Below, one piece after another: positions 44,905 through 53,368 of a stretch of 64,000 nt of DNA (position 1 is its first letter; each line of letters begins with the position of its first letter). The DNA comes from Bog-257 sp963834135. GTDB taxonomy: Bacteria; Acidobacteriota; Terriglobia; Terriglobales; Acidobacteriaceae. The DNA is taken from assembly GCA_963834135.1 (NCBI GenBank), contig CAWIAN010000005.1, forward strand, positions 372,001 to 436,000, written 5' to 3'. Position numbers and translations under genes: made by a program. The notes under the pieces are model-generated. The model did no database searches, was not told the DNA's origin, and saw nothing but the letters and a program-made list of their open reading frames with translations.

Positions 44905-45732
44905 ATGACGACATACTTCATTACGATATGCGCGCACATGCAGCAGAACCTTTTCCAGCGTGATGAGGTAGCGCAACTCATGGTGGCCACATTTTTCAAG
45001 TATCGAGATGCTGCAGAATTCGAACTGCACGAATATGTCGTGATGCCGAATCACATTCACTTGCTGATTTCCTTCGATGAACACCAGCAGCTGAGCCGAG
45101 TAATTCAACTAATCAAGGGTGGCTTTTCCCATTCGTTGCGCGAAAAAGGATTTGCTCTTCGGGCCGTTTGGGAACAGCGATATCACGACCGCCGGGTGCG
45201 TGATGCGAATGAGTTTGCTGAGTTCGCCCACTACATCCGCCAGAATCCGGTGCGGAAGGGTTTGGCAGGGCAAGCTGGTGATTATCCGTACTCATCGGCG
45301 AGTGTCTCGGGGCTAAAGCCCCTCAAGAAAGACAAAGAAGTCGTAGACGCCACCCTGAAGGGTGGCTCTACCAGTTCTGGTGTTGAGGACGTGACCCTGA
45401 AGGGTGGCTCTACCAGTTCTGGTGTTGAGGACGTGACCCTGAAGGGTGGCTCTACCAGTTCTGGTGTTGAGGACGTGACCCTGAAGGGTGGCTCGACCAG
45501 TTCTGGTGTTGAGGACGTGACCCTGAAGGGTGGCTCTACCAGTTCTGGTGTTGAGGACGCCACCTTGAAGGGTGGCTCTACCCGGCATTGCGATGAGGAC
45601 GCGAGCCTGAAGGTTCGCTCTACCGATTTTTGTGGCGGTGACGCGAACCTGAAGGTTCGCTGTACCAGTACTTGCGAGACCGACGCAGGCGTTACGGCTC
45701 GCCTAAGTCTGAAAGCGATACAAAATGTATAG
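44905..45732 (+). CDS. REP-associated tyrosine transposase (RAYT, Y1/IS200-like) with repeat-encoded tail
   Basis: The protein has 275 residues. Residues 1-135 are a Y1 transposase domain of the RAYT type: the HUH-like motif MPNHIHLLI (His 50, His 52) and the nucleophile region FAHYIRQNPVRKGL (Tyr 110). RAYTs bind and cut REP hairpins at a GTAG tetranucleotide (known for E. coli); here every repeat end contains GTAG or CTAC. Residues 146-275 are encoded by a tandem array of repeat ends, giving 14-residue repeats with core LKGGSTSSGV. The gene lies between nuoL and nuoM on the same strand; its last codons overlap the nuoM ATG by 8 bases. It is a domesticated, immobile-looking gene rather than an insertion sequence, because no IS ends flank it. 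Confidence 0.93.
   Translation: MTTYFITICAHMQQNLFQRDEVAQLMVATFFKYRDAAEFELHEYVVMPNHIHLLISFDEHQQLSRVIQLIKGGFSHSLREKGFALRAVWEQRYHDRRVRDANEFAEFAHYIRQNPVRKGLAGQAGDYPYSSASVSGLKPLKKDKEVVDATLKGGSTSSGVEDVTLKGGSTSSGVEDVTLKGGSTSSGVEDVTLKGGSTSSGVEDVTLKGGSTSSGVEDATLKGGSTRHCDEDASLKVRSTDFCGGDANLKVRCTSTCETDAGVTARLSLKAIQNV
45309..45666 (+). repeat. 42-bp tandem array of right repeat ends inside the RAYT gene
   Basis: A GGGGCTAAAGCCCC core (45309-45322) precedes eight right-end units, each with CCTGAAGG flanked by complementary arms and GCTCTACC. The first six share a CCACCCTGAAGGGTGG-type arm and five of these are joined by the same spacer AGTTCTGGTGTTGAG, with a period of exactly 42 bp. The last two have different arms and spacers and the final one reads GCTGTACC. 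Period 42 keeps the reading frame. Confidence 0.92.
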
Positions 45733-47527
45733 CCATATCTTAAGCATCGTCTTATTCACGCCGCTGGTGGGAGCTGCGCTCCTGCTGCTGGTGCCCAAGG
45801 AAAACAAGGACGCGATCCGCTGGATCGCCAACATCTTCGCGTTCCTGGGGTTCGCCGTTTCCTTACCGCTGGTTCCGTGGTTCTGGCAATTGAAGGACCG
45901 TGCCGGCTTTCAGTTCGTCGAAGGCGCTCCCAACAACTGGATCCCGAACATCGGCGCCGGCTACGTCATGGGCATCGACGGCATTTCGTTCCTGCTGATC
46001 ATGCTGACCACGCTACTCGGGGCGATCTCGATTCTGTCGTCGTGGAACGCCATCCAGGAGCGCGTAAAGGAATACTACATCTGGTTCCTGGTGCTGCAGA
46101 CCGGCATGCTCGGCGTCTTCATGGCCAACGACATGTTCCTCTTCTTCGTTTTCTGGGAGGCCATGCTGGTGCCGATGTATCTGCTGATCGGCATCTGGGG
46201 CGGCCCGCGCAAGCTCTACGCGGCGATCAAGTTTTTCCTGTACACCCTGTTCGGCTCGGTGCTGATGCTGCTGGGCATCCTGTTCCTGTATTTCCATCAC
46301 CACACGCTGACCGGCGTGTACACGTTCTATCTGCCCGACCTCTACGCGACCGCGCCGAAGATCGGCGGCCACGCAGCGATCTGGCTGTTCTTCGCTTTCT
46401 TCCTTGGCTTCGCGATCAAGGTGCCCATGTTCCCGTTCCACACCTGGCTGCCGGACGCGCACGTCGAGGCGCCCACCGCGGGCTCGGTCATTCTGGCCGG
46501 CGTTCTGCTGAAGATGGGATCGTACGGCATGATTCGCTTCTCGCTGCCGTTCTTCCCGGCGGTTGCGATGACGCCCTGGGTCCGGCAATTGATGATCACG
46601 CTTTCATTGATCGGCATCATCTACGGCGCGCTGGTCTCGCTGATGCAGAAGGACATGAAGAAGCTGGTGGCGTACTCCTCGGTGAGCCACCTTGGCTTCT
46701 GCACTCTCGGCATTTTCGCGCTAAGTCCGCTAGGTCTGAGCGGGTCGGTGCTGCAGCAGATCAACCACGGCATCTCGACCGGCGCACTGTTCTTGATCGT
46801 TGGCATTCTGTATGAGCGGCGGCATACGCGTGAGATCGCGGAGTACGGCGGCGTCTCGAATGTCATGCCGGTTTACGCGACCATCACCCTGATCATGTTC
46901 ATGTCGTCGATGGGCCTGCCGCTGCTGAATGGCTTCGTCGGCGAGTTCACGATCCTGCAAGGCACGTTCATGGAGAACAAAGTCTGGGCCGCGTGGGCGG
47001 TGCCGGGAGTGATTCTTGCTGCGGCCTATCTGCTCTGGCTCTATCAGCGCGTGTTCTTCGGCAAGGTAGAGAATCCCAAGAACGAGAAGTTGCTCGATCT
47101 CTCGGGACGCGAGCTGGCCACGCTGGTTCCGCTGGTGATCATCGCCTTCTGGATCGGCCTGTATCCCAAGCCGTTCTTCCAGATTCTGTCCACGCCGGTG
47201 AACAACCTGGTGGCAACGGTTCGGCCGGATTATCCCGGGCTGAACGCGAATAAGCCGGTGCTGGCGACACAGCCGACCAATCCCAACGGGGTGTCATCCC
47301 GAGCGACGACGTGCCTTTCGTCGCCGCAGTCGAGGGACCCCTATTGCAATCCGGATGTAGCGGTCCTTCGACTCCGCGTCCGCCCGGCGCCAAAAGCCGC
47401 GCCGGAAAATGCAGGCGGACGCTCCGCTCAGGATGACAAACATTTAGTCCGGAAAGTCGCCTCCGTTCGGGATGTCAAACCCGTTGTCGGGCCGGCATCC
47501 ATAAACAAGACGGCGAACGACGAATAG
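45725..47527 (+). CDS. nuoM: NADH-quinone oxidoreductase subunit M with repeat-derived C-terminal tail
   Basis: The protein has 600 residues, about 90 more than usual. Residues 1-510 are the antiporter-like proton-pumping subunit with about 14 spans: FFVFWEAMLVPMYLLIGIWG, HTWLPDAHVEAPTAGSVILA and YSSVSHLGFCTLGIF. From residue 523 the frame runs through a palindromic repeat (47292-47438) and then 29 further codons, adding an Arg/Pro/Ser-rich tail unlike any complex I sequence. The tail would follow the last membrane helix. The ATG overlaps the end of the RAYT gene, which suggests coupling of nuoM translation to RAYT translation. Confidence 0.94.
   Translation: MYSHILSIVLFTPLVGAALLLLVPKENKDAIRWIANIFAFLGFAVSLPLVPWFWQLKDRAGFQFVEGAPNNWIPNIGAGYVMGIDGISFLLIMLTTLLGAISILSSWNAIQERVKEYYIWFLVLQTGMLGVFMANDMFLFFVFWEAMLVPMYLLIGIWGGPRKLYAAIKFFLYTLFGSVLMLLGILFLYFHHHTLTGVYTFYLPDLYATAPKIGGHAAIWLFFAFFLGFAIKVPMFPFHTWLPDAHVEAPTAGSVILAGVLLKMGSYGMIRFSLPFFPAVAMTPWVRQLMITLSLIGIIYGALVSLMQKDMKKLVAYSSVSHLGFCTLGIFALSPLGLSGSVLQQINHGISTGALFLIVGILYERRHTREIAEYGGVSNVMPVYATITLIMFMSSMGLPLLNGFVGEFTILQGTFMENKVWAAWAVPGVILAAAYLLWLYQRVFFGKVENPKNEKLLDLSGRELATLVPLVIIAFWIGLYPKPFFQILSTPVNNLVATVRPDYPGLNANKPVLATQPTNPNGVSSRATTCLSSPQSRDPYCNPDVAVLRLRVRPAPKAAPENAGGRSAQDDKHLVRKVASVRDVKPVVGPASINKTANDE
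47292..47438. repeat. Palindromic element inside the 3' end of nuoM
   Basis: The termini TGTCATCCCGAGCG (47292-47305) and CGCTCAGGATGACA (47425-47438) are inverted with one mismatch. The interior has GAGGGACCCCTATTGCAA and GGTCCTTCGACTCCG. It is the same family as 33251-33404 and is in frame without stop codons. Confidence 0.85.
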
Positions 47528-47546
47528 CGAATGGCGAGGTTGCCTT

Positions 47547-49079
47547 GTGACACAATTCTTTTCGGCTTCGGATTATCTGCTGGCTTTGCCCATGCTTCTG
47601 CTGACGCTGTTCGCGCTCGGCATCCTACTGATCGACTTGTTTCTCCCGAAGCAATGGAAGCACGCCAACGCCTACATCGCGTTGACCGGCATTGCCTTTT
47701 CCGCGGCAGCCGTGGGCAAGCTGCAATGGGCCTATCATGTGGCGCAGCGTCAGGGTCTGGCATTCACCGATACCGGCTTCATGGGAACGCTGCTGGTCGA
47801 TCCCTTCGCCATCTACTTCTCGTATCTGTTCCTGGCCGGCACCGCGGTCGCGGTGCTCATCTCGATTCGTTATCTCGAAATCGAGCAGGAGAACCACGGC
47901 GAGTTTTACGCGCTGATGCTGTTCGCCGTCATCGGCATGATGTGCATGGCCTCTGGCTACGACCTCGTGCTGCTGTTCATCGGCCTGGAACTGATGGCCA
48001 TCTCGACCTACGTGCTTGTCGGCTTCCTGCGTCGCGACAAGCGCTCGAACGAGGCCGCACTGAAGTATCTGCTGCTGGGTGCATTCTCCTCCGGCATCTT
48101 CGCCTACGGCCTGTCGCTCTTTTACGGCCTGACGGGCAGCACCAACCTGGGCAAAATCGCGGAAGGCCTGCAGCAGGTTCTCGCGACGCGGCCCAACGAT
48201 ACCATCGTCATCTTTGCATTGTTGACGACGACCACCGGATTGCTCTTCAAGATCGCCGCCGTACCCTTCCATCAATGGGCGCCCGACGCCTACGAAGGCG
48301 CGCCCACCAGCGTCACCGGCTTCATGTCGGTCGCGGTAAAGGCCGCGGGATGGGCGATGCTGCTGCGCATCTTCCTCTTCGCGCTGTATCCGCTGCGCTC
48401 GATGTATGTGCCGCTGCTGGTCTTCGTCTCCATCGCGACCATGACGGGCGGCAACCTCGCGGCCATCACGCAAACCAACCTGAAGCGGCTGCTGGCGTAT
48501 TCGTCCATCGCGCACGTCGGCTACATGCTGCTTGGCCTGGTCGCCAGCGATGGCACCAACAACTCCACCGGCATCATGGCGATCCTGTTTTATCTGCTGG
48601 TCTATACCTTCATGAACCTCGGCGCGTTCGCCGTGATTACTTCGCTGCGCCGCCGCAACATCATCGGCGATGAGATCGACGACATTGCCGGCCTCTACTT
48701 CAAAGCCCCGACCGAAGCGATCCTGATGCTGCTGTTTCTGCTGTCGCTGGCGGGTATTCCGCCGCTGGCCGGCTTCTGGGGCAAATACTTCATCTTCCTC
48801 AGCCTCATTCAGACGGGGCACTACACGCTGGCCGCAGTCGCGGTGCTGTACGCGGTCATCGGCCTCTATTACTACATGCGCATCGCCAATGCCATGCTGA
48901 TGCGTCAGCCGGTGGAAGCCGAACCCGTCCGCCTGCGTCCGGCGATGACCCTGGCTCTCGCGATCACCGCGCTGGGGACGGTCGGCATCGGGTTGTTCCC
49001 GAACTTTTTTATCAATGCGGTGAACTGGTCGCTGGGCCTGACGCAAGGCGCGCAGGGAATGGCGTCGCTGTTGCGGTGA
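47547..49079 (+). CDS. nuoN: NADH-quinone oxidoreductase subunit N
   Basis: This 510-residue antiporter-like membrane subunit has about 14 spans. Signatures are LELMAISTYVLVGFLRRDKR, PFHQWAPDAYEGAPTSVTGF and YSSIAHVGYMLLGLVA. It starts with GTG, 19 bp after the nuoM stop codon. It is the last gene of the nuo locus; a strong terminator lies 300 bp downstream. Confidence 0.95.
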   Translation: MTQFFSASDYLLALPMLLLTLFALGILLIDLFLPKQWKHANAYIALTGIAFSAAAVGKLQWAYHVAQRQGLAFTDTGFMGTLLVDPFAIYFSYLFLAGTAVAVLISIRYLEIEQENHGEFYALMLFAVIGMMCMASGYDLVLLFIGLELMAISTYVLVGFLRRDKRSNEAALKYLLLGAFSSGIFAYGLSLFYGLTGSTNLGKIAEGLQQVLATRPNDTIVIFALLTTTTGLLFKIAAVPFHQWAPDAYEGAPTSVTGFMSVAVKAAGWAMLLRIFLFALYPLRSMYVPLLVFVSIATMTGGNLAAITQTNLKRLLAYSSIAHVGYMLLGLVASDGTNNSTGIMAILFYLLVYTFMNLGAFAVITSLRRRNIIGDEIDDIAGLYFKAPTEAILMLLFLLSLAGIPPLAGFWGKYFIFLSLIQTGHYTLAAVAVLYAVIGLYYYMRIANAMLMRQPVEAEPVRLRPAMTLALAITALGTVGIGLFPNFFINAVNWSLGLTQGAQGMASLLR

Positions 49080-49376
49080 GGAAGAGCTGTTGGGCCGTGA
49101 CGGATCGCAGACAAATCACGGTTTACAAAACAATCGCGGCCTGGAGAGCGAGCCACCCAAGCTCGCAGGGCGCAATTTGTTGAGCCGTGGGCGTAAGCCC
49201 GCGGTTCCGTGCTCTTCTGTTGATCTGCCTTCGTCGAAGCCGCCGGACCAGACGCTTCGCCAGCATCTGCAAGGCGGTTTGATTTGAGGCGGGTGTTTTC
49301 CCGTTTCGGAACCGCACCATGAAATACCTGGCTTGTCCTTGACTTCCGCCCACATCGATTTCGTAAACTTGTAACT

Positions 49377-49422
49377 GGAGGAAGGTCTGGCTTCGTGCCA
49401 GGCCTGTCCTCCGTTTTTCTTT
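49377..49422 (+). terminator. Rho-independent terminator after the nuo locus
   Basis: The 5' arm GGAGGAAGGTCTGGC (49377-49391) pairs with GCCAGGCCTGTCCTCC (49397-49412), with one bulge and one G-U, around the loop TTCGT. It is followed by GTTTTTCTTT. Confidence 0.85.
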
Positions 49423-49601
49423 GCGCGATTCCACGCCTCGCGGCAAGCGCTTGTCGTTACGCGATGGAATCCGGCCCGCACGGTGAGCGCTCACCGGCGA
49501 CGGGCTTGCGGCAAGCGCATTGCCGGGCGAAGAAAACAGGCTGGCCCAGTGCCCGCGCCTGCGAGATCTTTGACAACCGAAATTTATCGGTCGCTGCCGG
49601 A

Positions 49602-49668
49602 CAATGTTCCGGGGTATTGGAGGATCCCGCATCGCGAACGGGATACCCCAGAACATTGCTTGTATAAT
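49602..49668 (+). promoter_or_regulatory. Inverted repeat and -10 box before mtnP
   Basis: The arms CAATGTTCCGGGGTAT (49602-49617) and ATACCCCAGAACATTG (49643-49658) pair over 16 positions with one mismatch. Inside them ATCCCG pairs with CGGGAT. TATAAT (49663-49668) follows immediately, about 35 bp before the TTG start of mtnP. A -35 box is not evident. Confidence 0.55.
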
Positions 49669-49702
49669 CGTGAGTTTGCACAGTACCTCTCAGGAGCTTT
49701 AG

Positions 49703-50587
49703 TTGCAGCAGGCAGAGATTGGCATCATTGGCGGCAGCGGTTTGTACACCATGCCGGGTTTCAGCGACGTTCAACAGGTTTCGCTAGAGACGCCCTTCGG
49801 CTCGCCGTCCGACCCTTATATGCTGGGCACGCTCGAGGGCCGCAAGGTCGCCTTCTTGTCGCGCCACGGCAACGGACATCGCTTCTCGCCCACCGAGATC
49901 AACTACCGCGCCAACATTCACGGCATGAAGCAGCTCGGCGTCGAGCGCATTCTCTCGCTCTCGGCCGTGGGCTCGCTCAAGGAAGAGCATCATCCGCTGG
50001 ACTTCGTCATCCCGGACCAGTTCATCGATCGCACGCGCCATCGCGTCGATACGTTTTTCAGTGACGGGATCGTGGCGCATGTCAGTCTCGCCCATCCCGT
50101 CTGCGGCGATCTCGGCAAAGTTGCTTTCGAAGCCTGCGGCAAAGCCGGCGTCAATGCGAAGTCGGGCGGCAGCTACCTGAACATGGAAGGCCCTCAGTTC
50201 TCGACTAAAGCCGAATCGAATCTCTATCGCAGCTGGGGACTCGACGTGATCGGCATGACCAACCTGACCGAGGCGCGCTTGGCGCGCGAAGCCGAGATTT
50301 GCTACGCGACTGTCGCCATGGTCACTGACTACGACTGCTGGCACGAGGAGCATGACGCCGTGACGGTCGAGCAGATCATCGGCGTGCTGATGAAGAATGC
50401 CGAGAACGCTACCAGCGTGGTTCGTGAGGCGGTGAAGGCCATGCCCAAAACGCGCGACTGCAAATGCGGGTCAGCGCTGAAGAACGCCATCATCACCCAG
50501 AAGAGCGCTGTACCTGCGGCGGCGCTGCAGCGGTTGCATTTGCTGGTCGGCAAATATTTTGATTCCGAAAAGAAAGCGGGAGCCTAG
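49703..50587 (+). CDS. mtnP: S-methyl-5'-thioadenosine phosphorylase
   Basis: This 294-residue enzyme splits methylthioadenosine (from polyamine or other SAM-dependent synthesis) into adenine and methylthioribose-1-phosphate, for methionine salvage. Signatures are IGIIGGSGLYTMPGF, SRHGNGHRFSPTEINYRANI and the purine site NMEGPQFSTKAESNLYRSWG. The TTG start has AGGAG 8 nt upstream. It is followed after 3 bp by a PfkB-type kinase gene. Confidence 0.95.
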   Translation: MQQAEIGIIGGSGLYTMPGFSDVQQVSLETPFGSPSDPYMLGTLEGRKVAFLSRHGNGHRFSPTEINYRANIHGMKQLGVERILSLSAVGSLKEEHHPLDFVIPDQFIDRTRHRVDTFFSDGIVAHVSLAHPVCGDLGKVAFEACGKAGVNAKSGGSYLNMEGPQFSTKAESNLYRSWGLDVIGMTNLTEARLAREAEICYATVAMVTDYDCWHEEHDAVTVEQIIGVLMKNAENATSVVREAVKAMPKTRDCKCGSALKNAIITQKSAVPAAALQRLHLLVGKYFDSEKKAGA

Positions 50588-50590
50588 CCC

Positions 50591-51514
50591 TTGTCCATTC
50601 TCGTAGTTGGTTCGGTCGCATTCGACACTCTGAAAACTCCATACGGCGAACGCCAGAAGATTCTTGGCGGCGCGGCCACGTATTTCTCGCTCTCCGCCAG
50701 TTACTTCACCGACGTGCGCGTGGTTGCCGTTGTGGGCGAGGACTTCACGGCCGAGAACGAAGACGTGATGAAGAAGCGCGGGGTCGACACGCGCGGCATC
50801 CAGCACGCGAAAGGGAAGACTTTCCATTGGACCGGCGAGTACGGCGAGAATGTCAACGAGGCCAAGACGCTCAACACGGAGTTGAACGTATTCGAGACGT
50901 TTCAGCCGTCGATTCCCGGCGAGTACAACAACTCTGACTTTCTCTTTCTCGCCAACATCGATCCCGTCCTGCAGAAGCGGGTGCGCGACAATATGCAGAA
51001 GGTGAAGCTGGTAGGCGGCGACACCATGAACTACTGGATCAGTGGGCATCGCGCGAACCTGGACAAGACACTGAAGGGTGTCGACATCCTGCTGATCAAC
51101 GACGGGGAAGCCAAGATGCTGGCCGATGACCACAGCCTGCCGCGCGCGGCTCGCAAGGTGATGGAGATGGGTCCGCGCGCCCTGGTCATCAAGCATGGTG
51201 AGTACGGCGCGACCATTTTCTTCCGCGACCACGAGTTCGGTGCCGGCGATCATCCCTTTCGCGCTCCGGCCATGCCGATCGACGAAGTGCGCGATCCTAC
51301 CGGCGCGGGCGACAGCTTTGCCGGAGGCTTCATGGGCTACGTCGCCTCGCAAGGCGAGATCAACCGCCGCGTGCTCCGTCACGCCATGTTCTACGGTAGC
51401 GTCATGGGCTCGTTCGCGGTGGAACGCTTCGGCACCGAACGACTGCAGTCGTTGACTCGCGAGGAGATCGACGGCCGCTTCAACACCTTCCGCGAACTGA
51501 CGCACCTGGACTGA
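50591..51514 (+). CDS. PfkB family carbohydrate/nucleoside kinase
   Basis: The protein has 307 residues. Signatures are the N-terminal GSVAFDTLKTPYG with GGAATYFSLSASYF, and the C-terminal active-site motif DPTGAGDSFAGGFMGY that carries the catalytic Asp. The start is TTG, only 3 bp after mtnP, so the two are co-transcribed. This suggests that the substrate could be methylthioribose or a related nucleoside or sugar, but that is inference from context. Confidence 0.88.
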   Translation: MSILVVGSVAFDTLKTPYGERQKILGGAATYFSLSASYFTDVRVVAVVGEDFTAENEDVMKKRGVDTRGIQHAKGKTFHWTGEYGENVNEAKTLNTELNVFETFQPSIPGEYNNSDFLFLANIDPVLQKRVRDNMQKVKLVGGDTMNYWISGHRANLDKTLKGVDILLINDGEAKMLADDHSLPRAARKVMEMGPRALVIKHGEYGATIFFRDHEFGAGDHPFRAPAMPIDEVRDPTGAGDSFAGGFMGYVASQGEINRRVLRHAMFYGSVMGSFAVERFGTERLQSLTREEIDGRFNTFRELTHLD

Positions 51515-51530
51515 GAGGCAACCGTCGTCT

Positions 51531-53216
51531 GTGAAGCGCGCCGACCGTGCTGCTCTGGAGAATCGTTACACGCAGCAGCGCAGCGAGGCGCGCTTTACGA
51601 TGGTGCTCGCCGCGGTGTCGATTGCAGCGCTGCTGTACTACTACGCCAAGCAGCAGTTGCTGCTTTACGGCGACGCCGTCGCCCATCTCAACATCGCCCG
51701 CCGCGTTGTCGACAATCGACATCCCATCGAATCCTACGGTCAGTTGGGAACCGTGTGGCTTCCGCTGCAGCACATCGCCATGCTGCCGTTTGTGTGGGTC
51801 AACACGCTTTGGCAAAGCGGCATAGCCGGCGCCATTCCTGGCATGCTGGCGTTTGTTCTGGGAACACTGGGAATTTACCGGTTGGTCAGCGCCCGCGCCG
51901 GACAACTCGCGGCCTATCTCGCGGCCGCGATTTATGCGCTGAATCCGAATCTGCTCTACCTGCAGAGCACGGCGATGAATGAGCCGATCTTCCTGGCGTT
52001 CTTCATCTGGTCGCTTGTGTATCTCGACGAGTTTCTCCGTGCAACGTACCCGCCGCCGGCAGATTCGCTGGTGCAGCCGGCACAGCTCAGTCCGCGACGC
52101 TCGCTCGAGTATTGCGGCATCTGTATGTACGGAGGCGCCCTCACCCGCTATGACGGCTGGTTCTCGGCCGCGATCTTCGGCTGCATTCTGGCGTGGCTCT
52201 TCGTCGTCTGGTATCGCGGCGTCGACGACCTGCGACTGCGGCGCGCAGTGACGAAATCGTTTGTCGAGGTGCTGCTGCTCAACGCGCTGGTTCCGGTGTA
52301 CTGGCTGGTGTACACCTGGGCCGTCTCAGGCAATGCGCTTGACTTCATCAACGGTCCGTACTCCGCCAAGGCGATCGCGCTGCGCAGCACGGCAAAAGGC
52401 GCGCCGCCGTATCCTGGCCAGCAGCATGTGTTCACGGCTGGAAGTTATTTTCTGAAGTCAGCCCAGCTCAACATGGGATCGCCGCTTTGGGGACGCGCAC
52501 TATTACTGCTCGTTCTAATAGGCACGGCGACAGCGGTCTGGCGCTTCCGCCGCTACGGCATCCTACTGCTGCTCTGGCTGCCGCTGGCATTCTACTCGTT
52601 GTCCATCGCTTATGGCAGCGTGCCGATCTACATTCCGGTATGGTGGCCGTTCTCGTATTACAACGTTCGCTACGGGCTGGAACTGCTGCCCGTCTTCGCC
52701 GTCTTCCCGCTTATCGCTGTGACGCAGTTCACCCAGCACATGCGCAGTTCTCTGCGGACAGCAGTGGCGTGCGGGTTGATGGTCATCGTCGCGGCCAGCT
52801 ACATCTCGGCGTATGCCGAGTTGCCGATCACCCTGCGCGAAGCACAGACGAATTCGCGTGATCGCAACTCGCTGGAGCAGGGCTTGGCGCAGACGCTGAT
52901 CCAGCTTCCGCCGAATTCCACTCTGCTGATGTACGAAGCCGAGCATGCAGGCGCGATAAGGCTGGCAGGCATTCCGCTGCGGCATGTCATCTCCGAAGCT
53001 GAGCATCCGGACTGGGAGATAGCACTGCTCGACCCCGCACATCATGCCGACTATGCGATCGGCTGCAAGGGCGATCCGGTCTGGGCGGCGGTGCGGCAGC
53101 ACAAGGACCGAATTCACCGAGCTGATCACGATCTCCGCGCCCTGGCAGGCCAGCTGCACGGTATACAAGCCAAAATGAATCTAATGAGTTTGTTGTCGAA
53201 TGAAACGTTCGGGTAG
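51531..53216 (+). CDS. GT-C/PMT-type membrane glycosyltransferase-like protein
   Basis: The protein has 561 residues with 10-12 predicted spans. The first loop after the N-terminal span carries YGDAVAHLNIARRVVDNRHP, with an Asp in the position of the catalytic DxD/DE region of GT-C (GT39/GT83) enzymes. It would use a polyprenyl-phosphate sugar donor at the outer face of the inner membrane; the acceptor is unknown. It starts with GTG, 16 bp after the kinase gene. The stop codon TAG lies within a GGTAGAGC repeat end. Confidence 0.75.
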   Translation: MKRADRAALENRYTQQRSEARFTMVLAAVSIAALLYYYAKQQLLLYGDAVAHLNIARRVVDNRHPIESYGQLGTVWLPLQHIAMLPFVWVNTLWQSGIAGAIPGMLAFVLGTLGIYRLVSARAGQLAAYLAAAIYALNPNLLYLQSTAMNEPIFLAFFIWSLVYLDEFLRATYPPPADSLVQPAQLSPRRSLEYCGICMYGGALTRYDGWFSAAIFGCILAWLFVVWYRGVDDLRLRRAVTKSFVEVLLLNALVPVYWLVYTWAVSGNALDFINGPYSAKAIALRSTAKGAPPYPGQQHVFTAGSYFLKSAQLNMGSPLWGRALLLLVLIGTATAVWRFRRYGILLLLWLPLAFYSLSIAYGSVPIYIPVWWPFSYYNVRYGLELLPVFAVFPLIAVTQFTQHMRSSLRTAVACGLMVIVAASYISAYAELPITLREAQTNSRDRNSLEQGLAQTLIQLPPNSTLLMYEAEHAGAIRLAGIPLRHVISEAEHPDWEIALLDPAHHADYAIGCKGDPVWAAVRQHKDRIHRADHDLRALAGQLHGIQAKMNLMSLLSNETFG

Positions 53217-53274
53217 AGCTGGCCTTCAGGCCAGCGTCTCACCCGTCTCGTGAGCGGAGTCGGCTTTAGCCGAC
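53212..53274 (+). repeat. RAYT-type palindromic repeat after the GT-C gene
   Basis: GGTAGAGC with TGGCCTTCAGGCCA (53212-53237) is followed by GTCGGCTTTAGCCGAC (53259-53274). The GTAG supplies the TAG stop of the preceding gene, as in nuoK. There is no right end. Confidence 0.88.
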
Positions 53275-53343
53275 GGCAGACAGTTACACTATGCTGTCCA
53301 TTTGAGTCGGTACAGGTTCATAAGAATCGTCCAGTCCCTCTGC

Positions 53344-53349
53344 TACAAT
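53344..53349 (+). promoter_or_regulatory. Extended -10 promoter candidate for dapF
   Basis: TGC-TACAAT forms an extended -10 box 20 bp before the dapF ATG. No good -35 box is seen. Confidence 0.35.
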
Positions 53350-53368
53350 CCGCGCAGCGCGACCCAAT

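Larger units (their letters stand above)
49080..49702. other. Gap between nuoN and mtnP with terminator and inverted repeat
   Basis: The gap contains a CCGTGGGC-GTAA-GCCCGCGG hairpin (49185-49204) preceded by a degenerate GAGCGAGCC...GCTCGC unit, a strong terminator (49377-49422) and a 57-bp inverted repeat overlapping the mtnP promoter area. Minus-strand open frames of 105-177 codons cross this region but have low-complexity, shadow-like composition. No gene is supported. Confidence 0.5.

Noticed and set aside
45346..45666. Tandem array resembling a CRISPR
   Set aside because: The spacers are nearly identical, the period is 42 bp, the array is in frame within the RAYT gene, and units are palindromic repeat ends. 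No cas genes are present.
44905..45732. Complete insertion sequence of the IS200/IS605 type
   Set aside because: The transposase is of RAYT type, no IS200-like ends or TnpB lie beside it, and its repeats are dispersed as REP-like units.
47625..49046. 473-codon minus-strand frame opposite nuoN
   Set aside because: Composition dominated by Gln/Arg/His/Asp, typical of the antisense of a membrane protein gene.
49116..49774. Minus-strand frames of 105-177 codons between nuoN and mtnP
   Set aside because: They cross a strong plus-strand terminator and the mtnP start and show low-complexity, frame-shadow composition.
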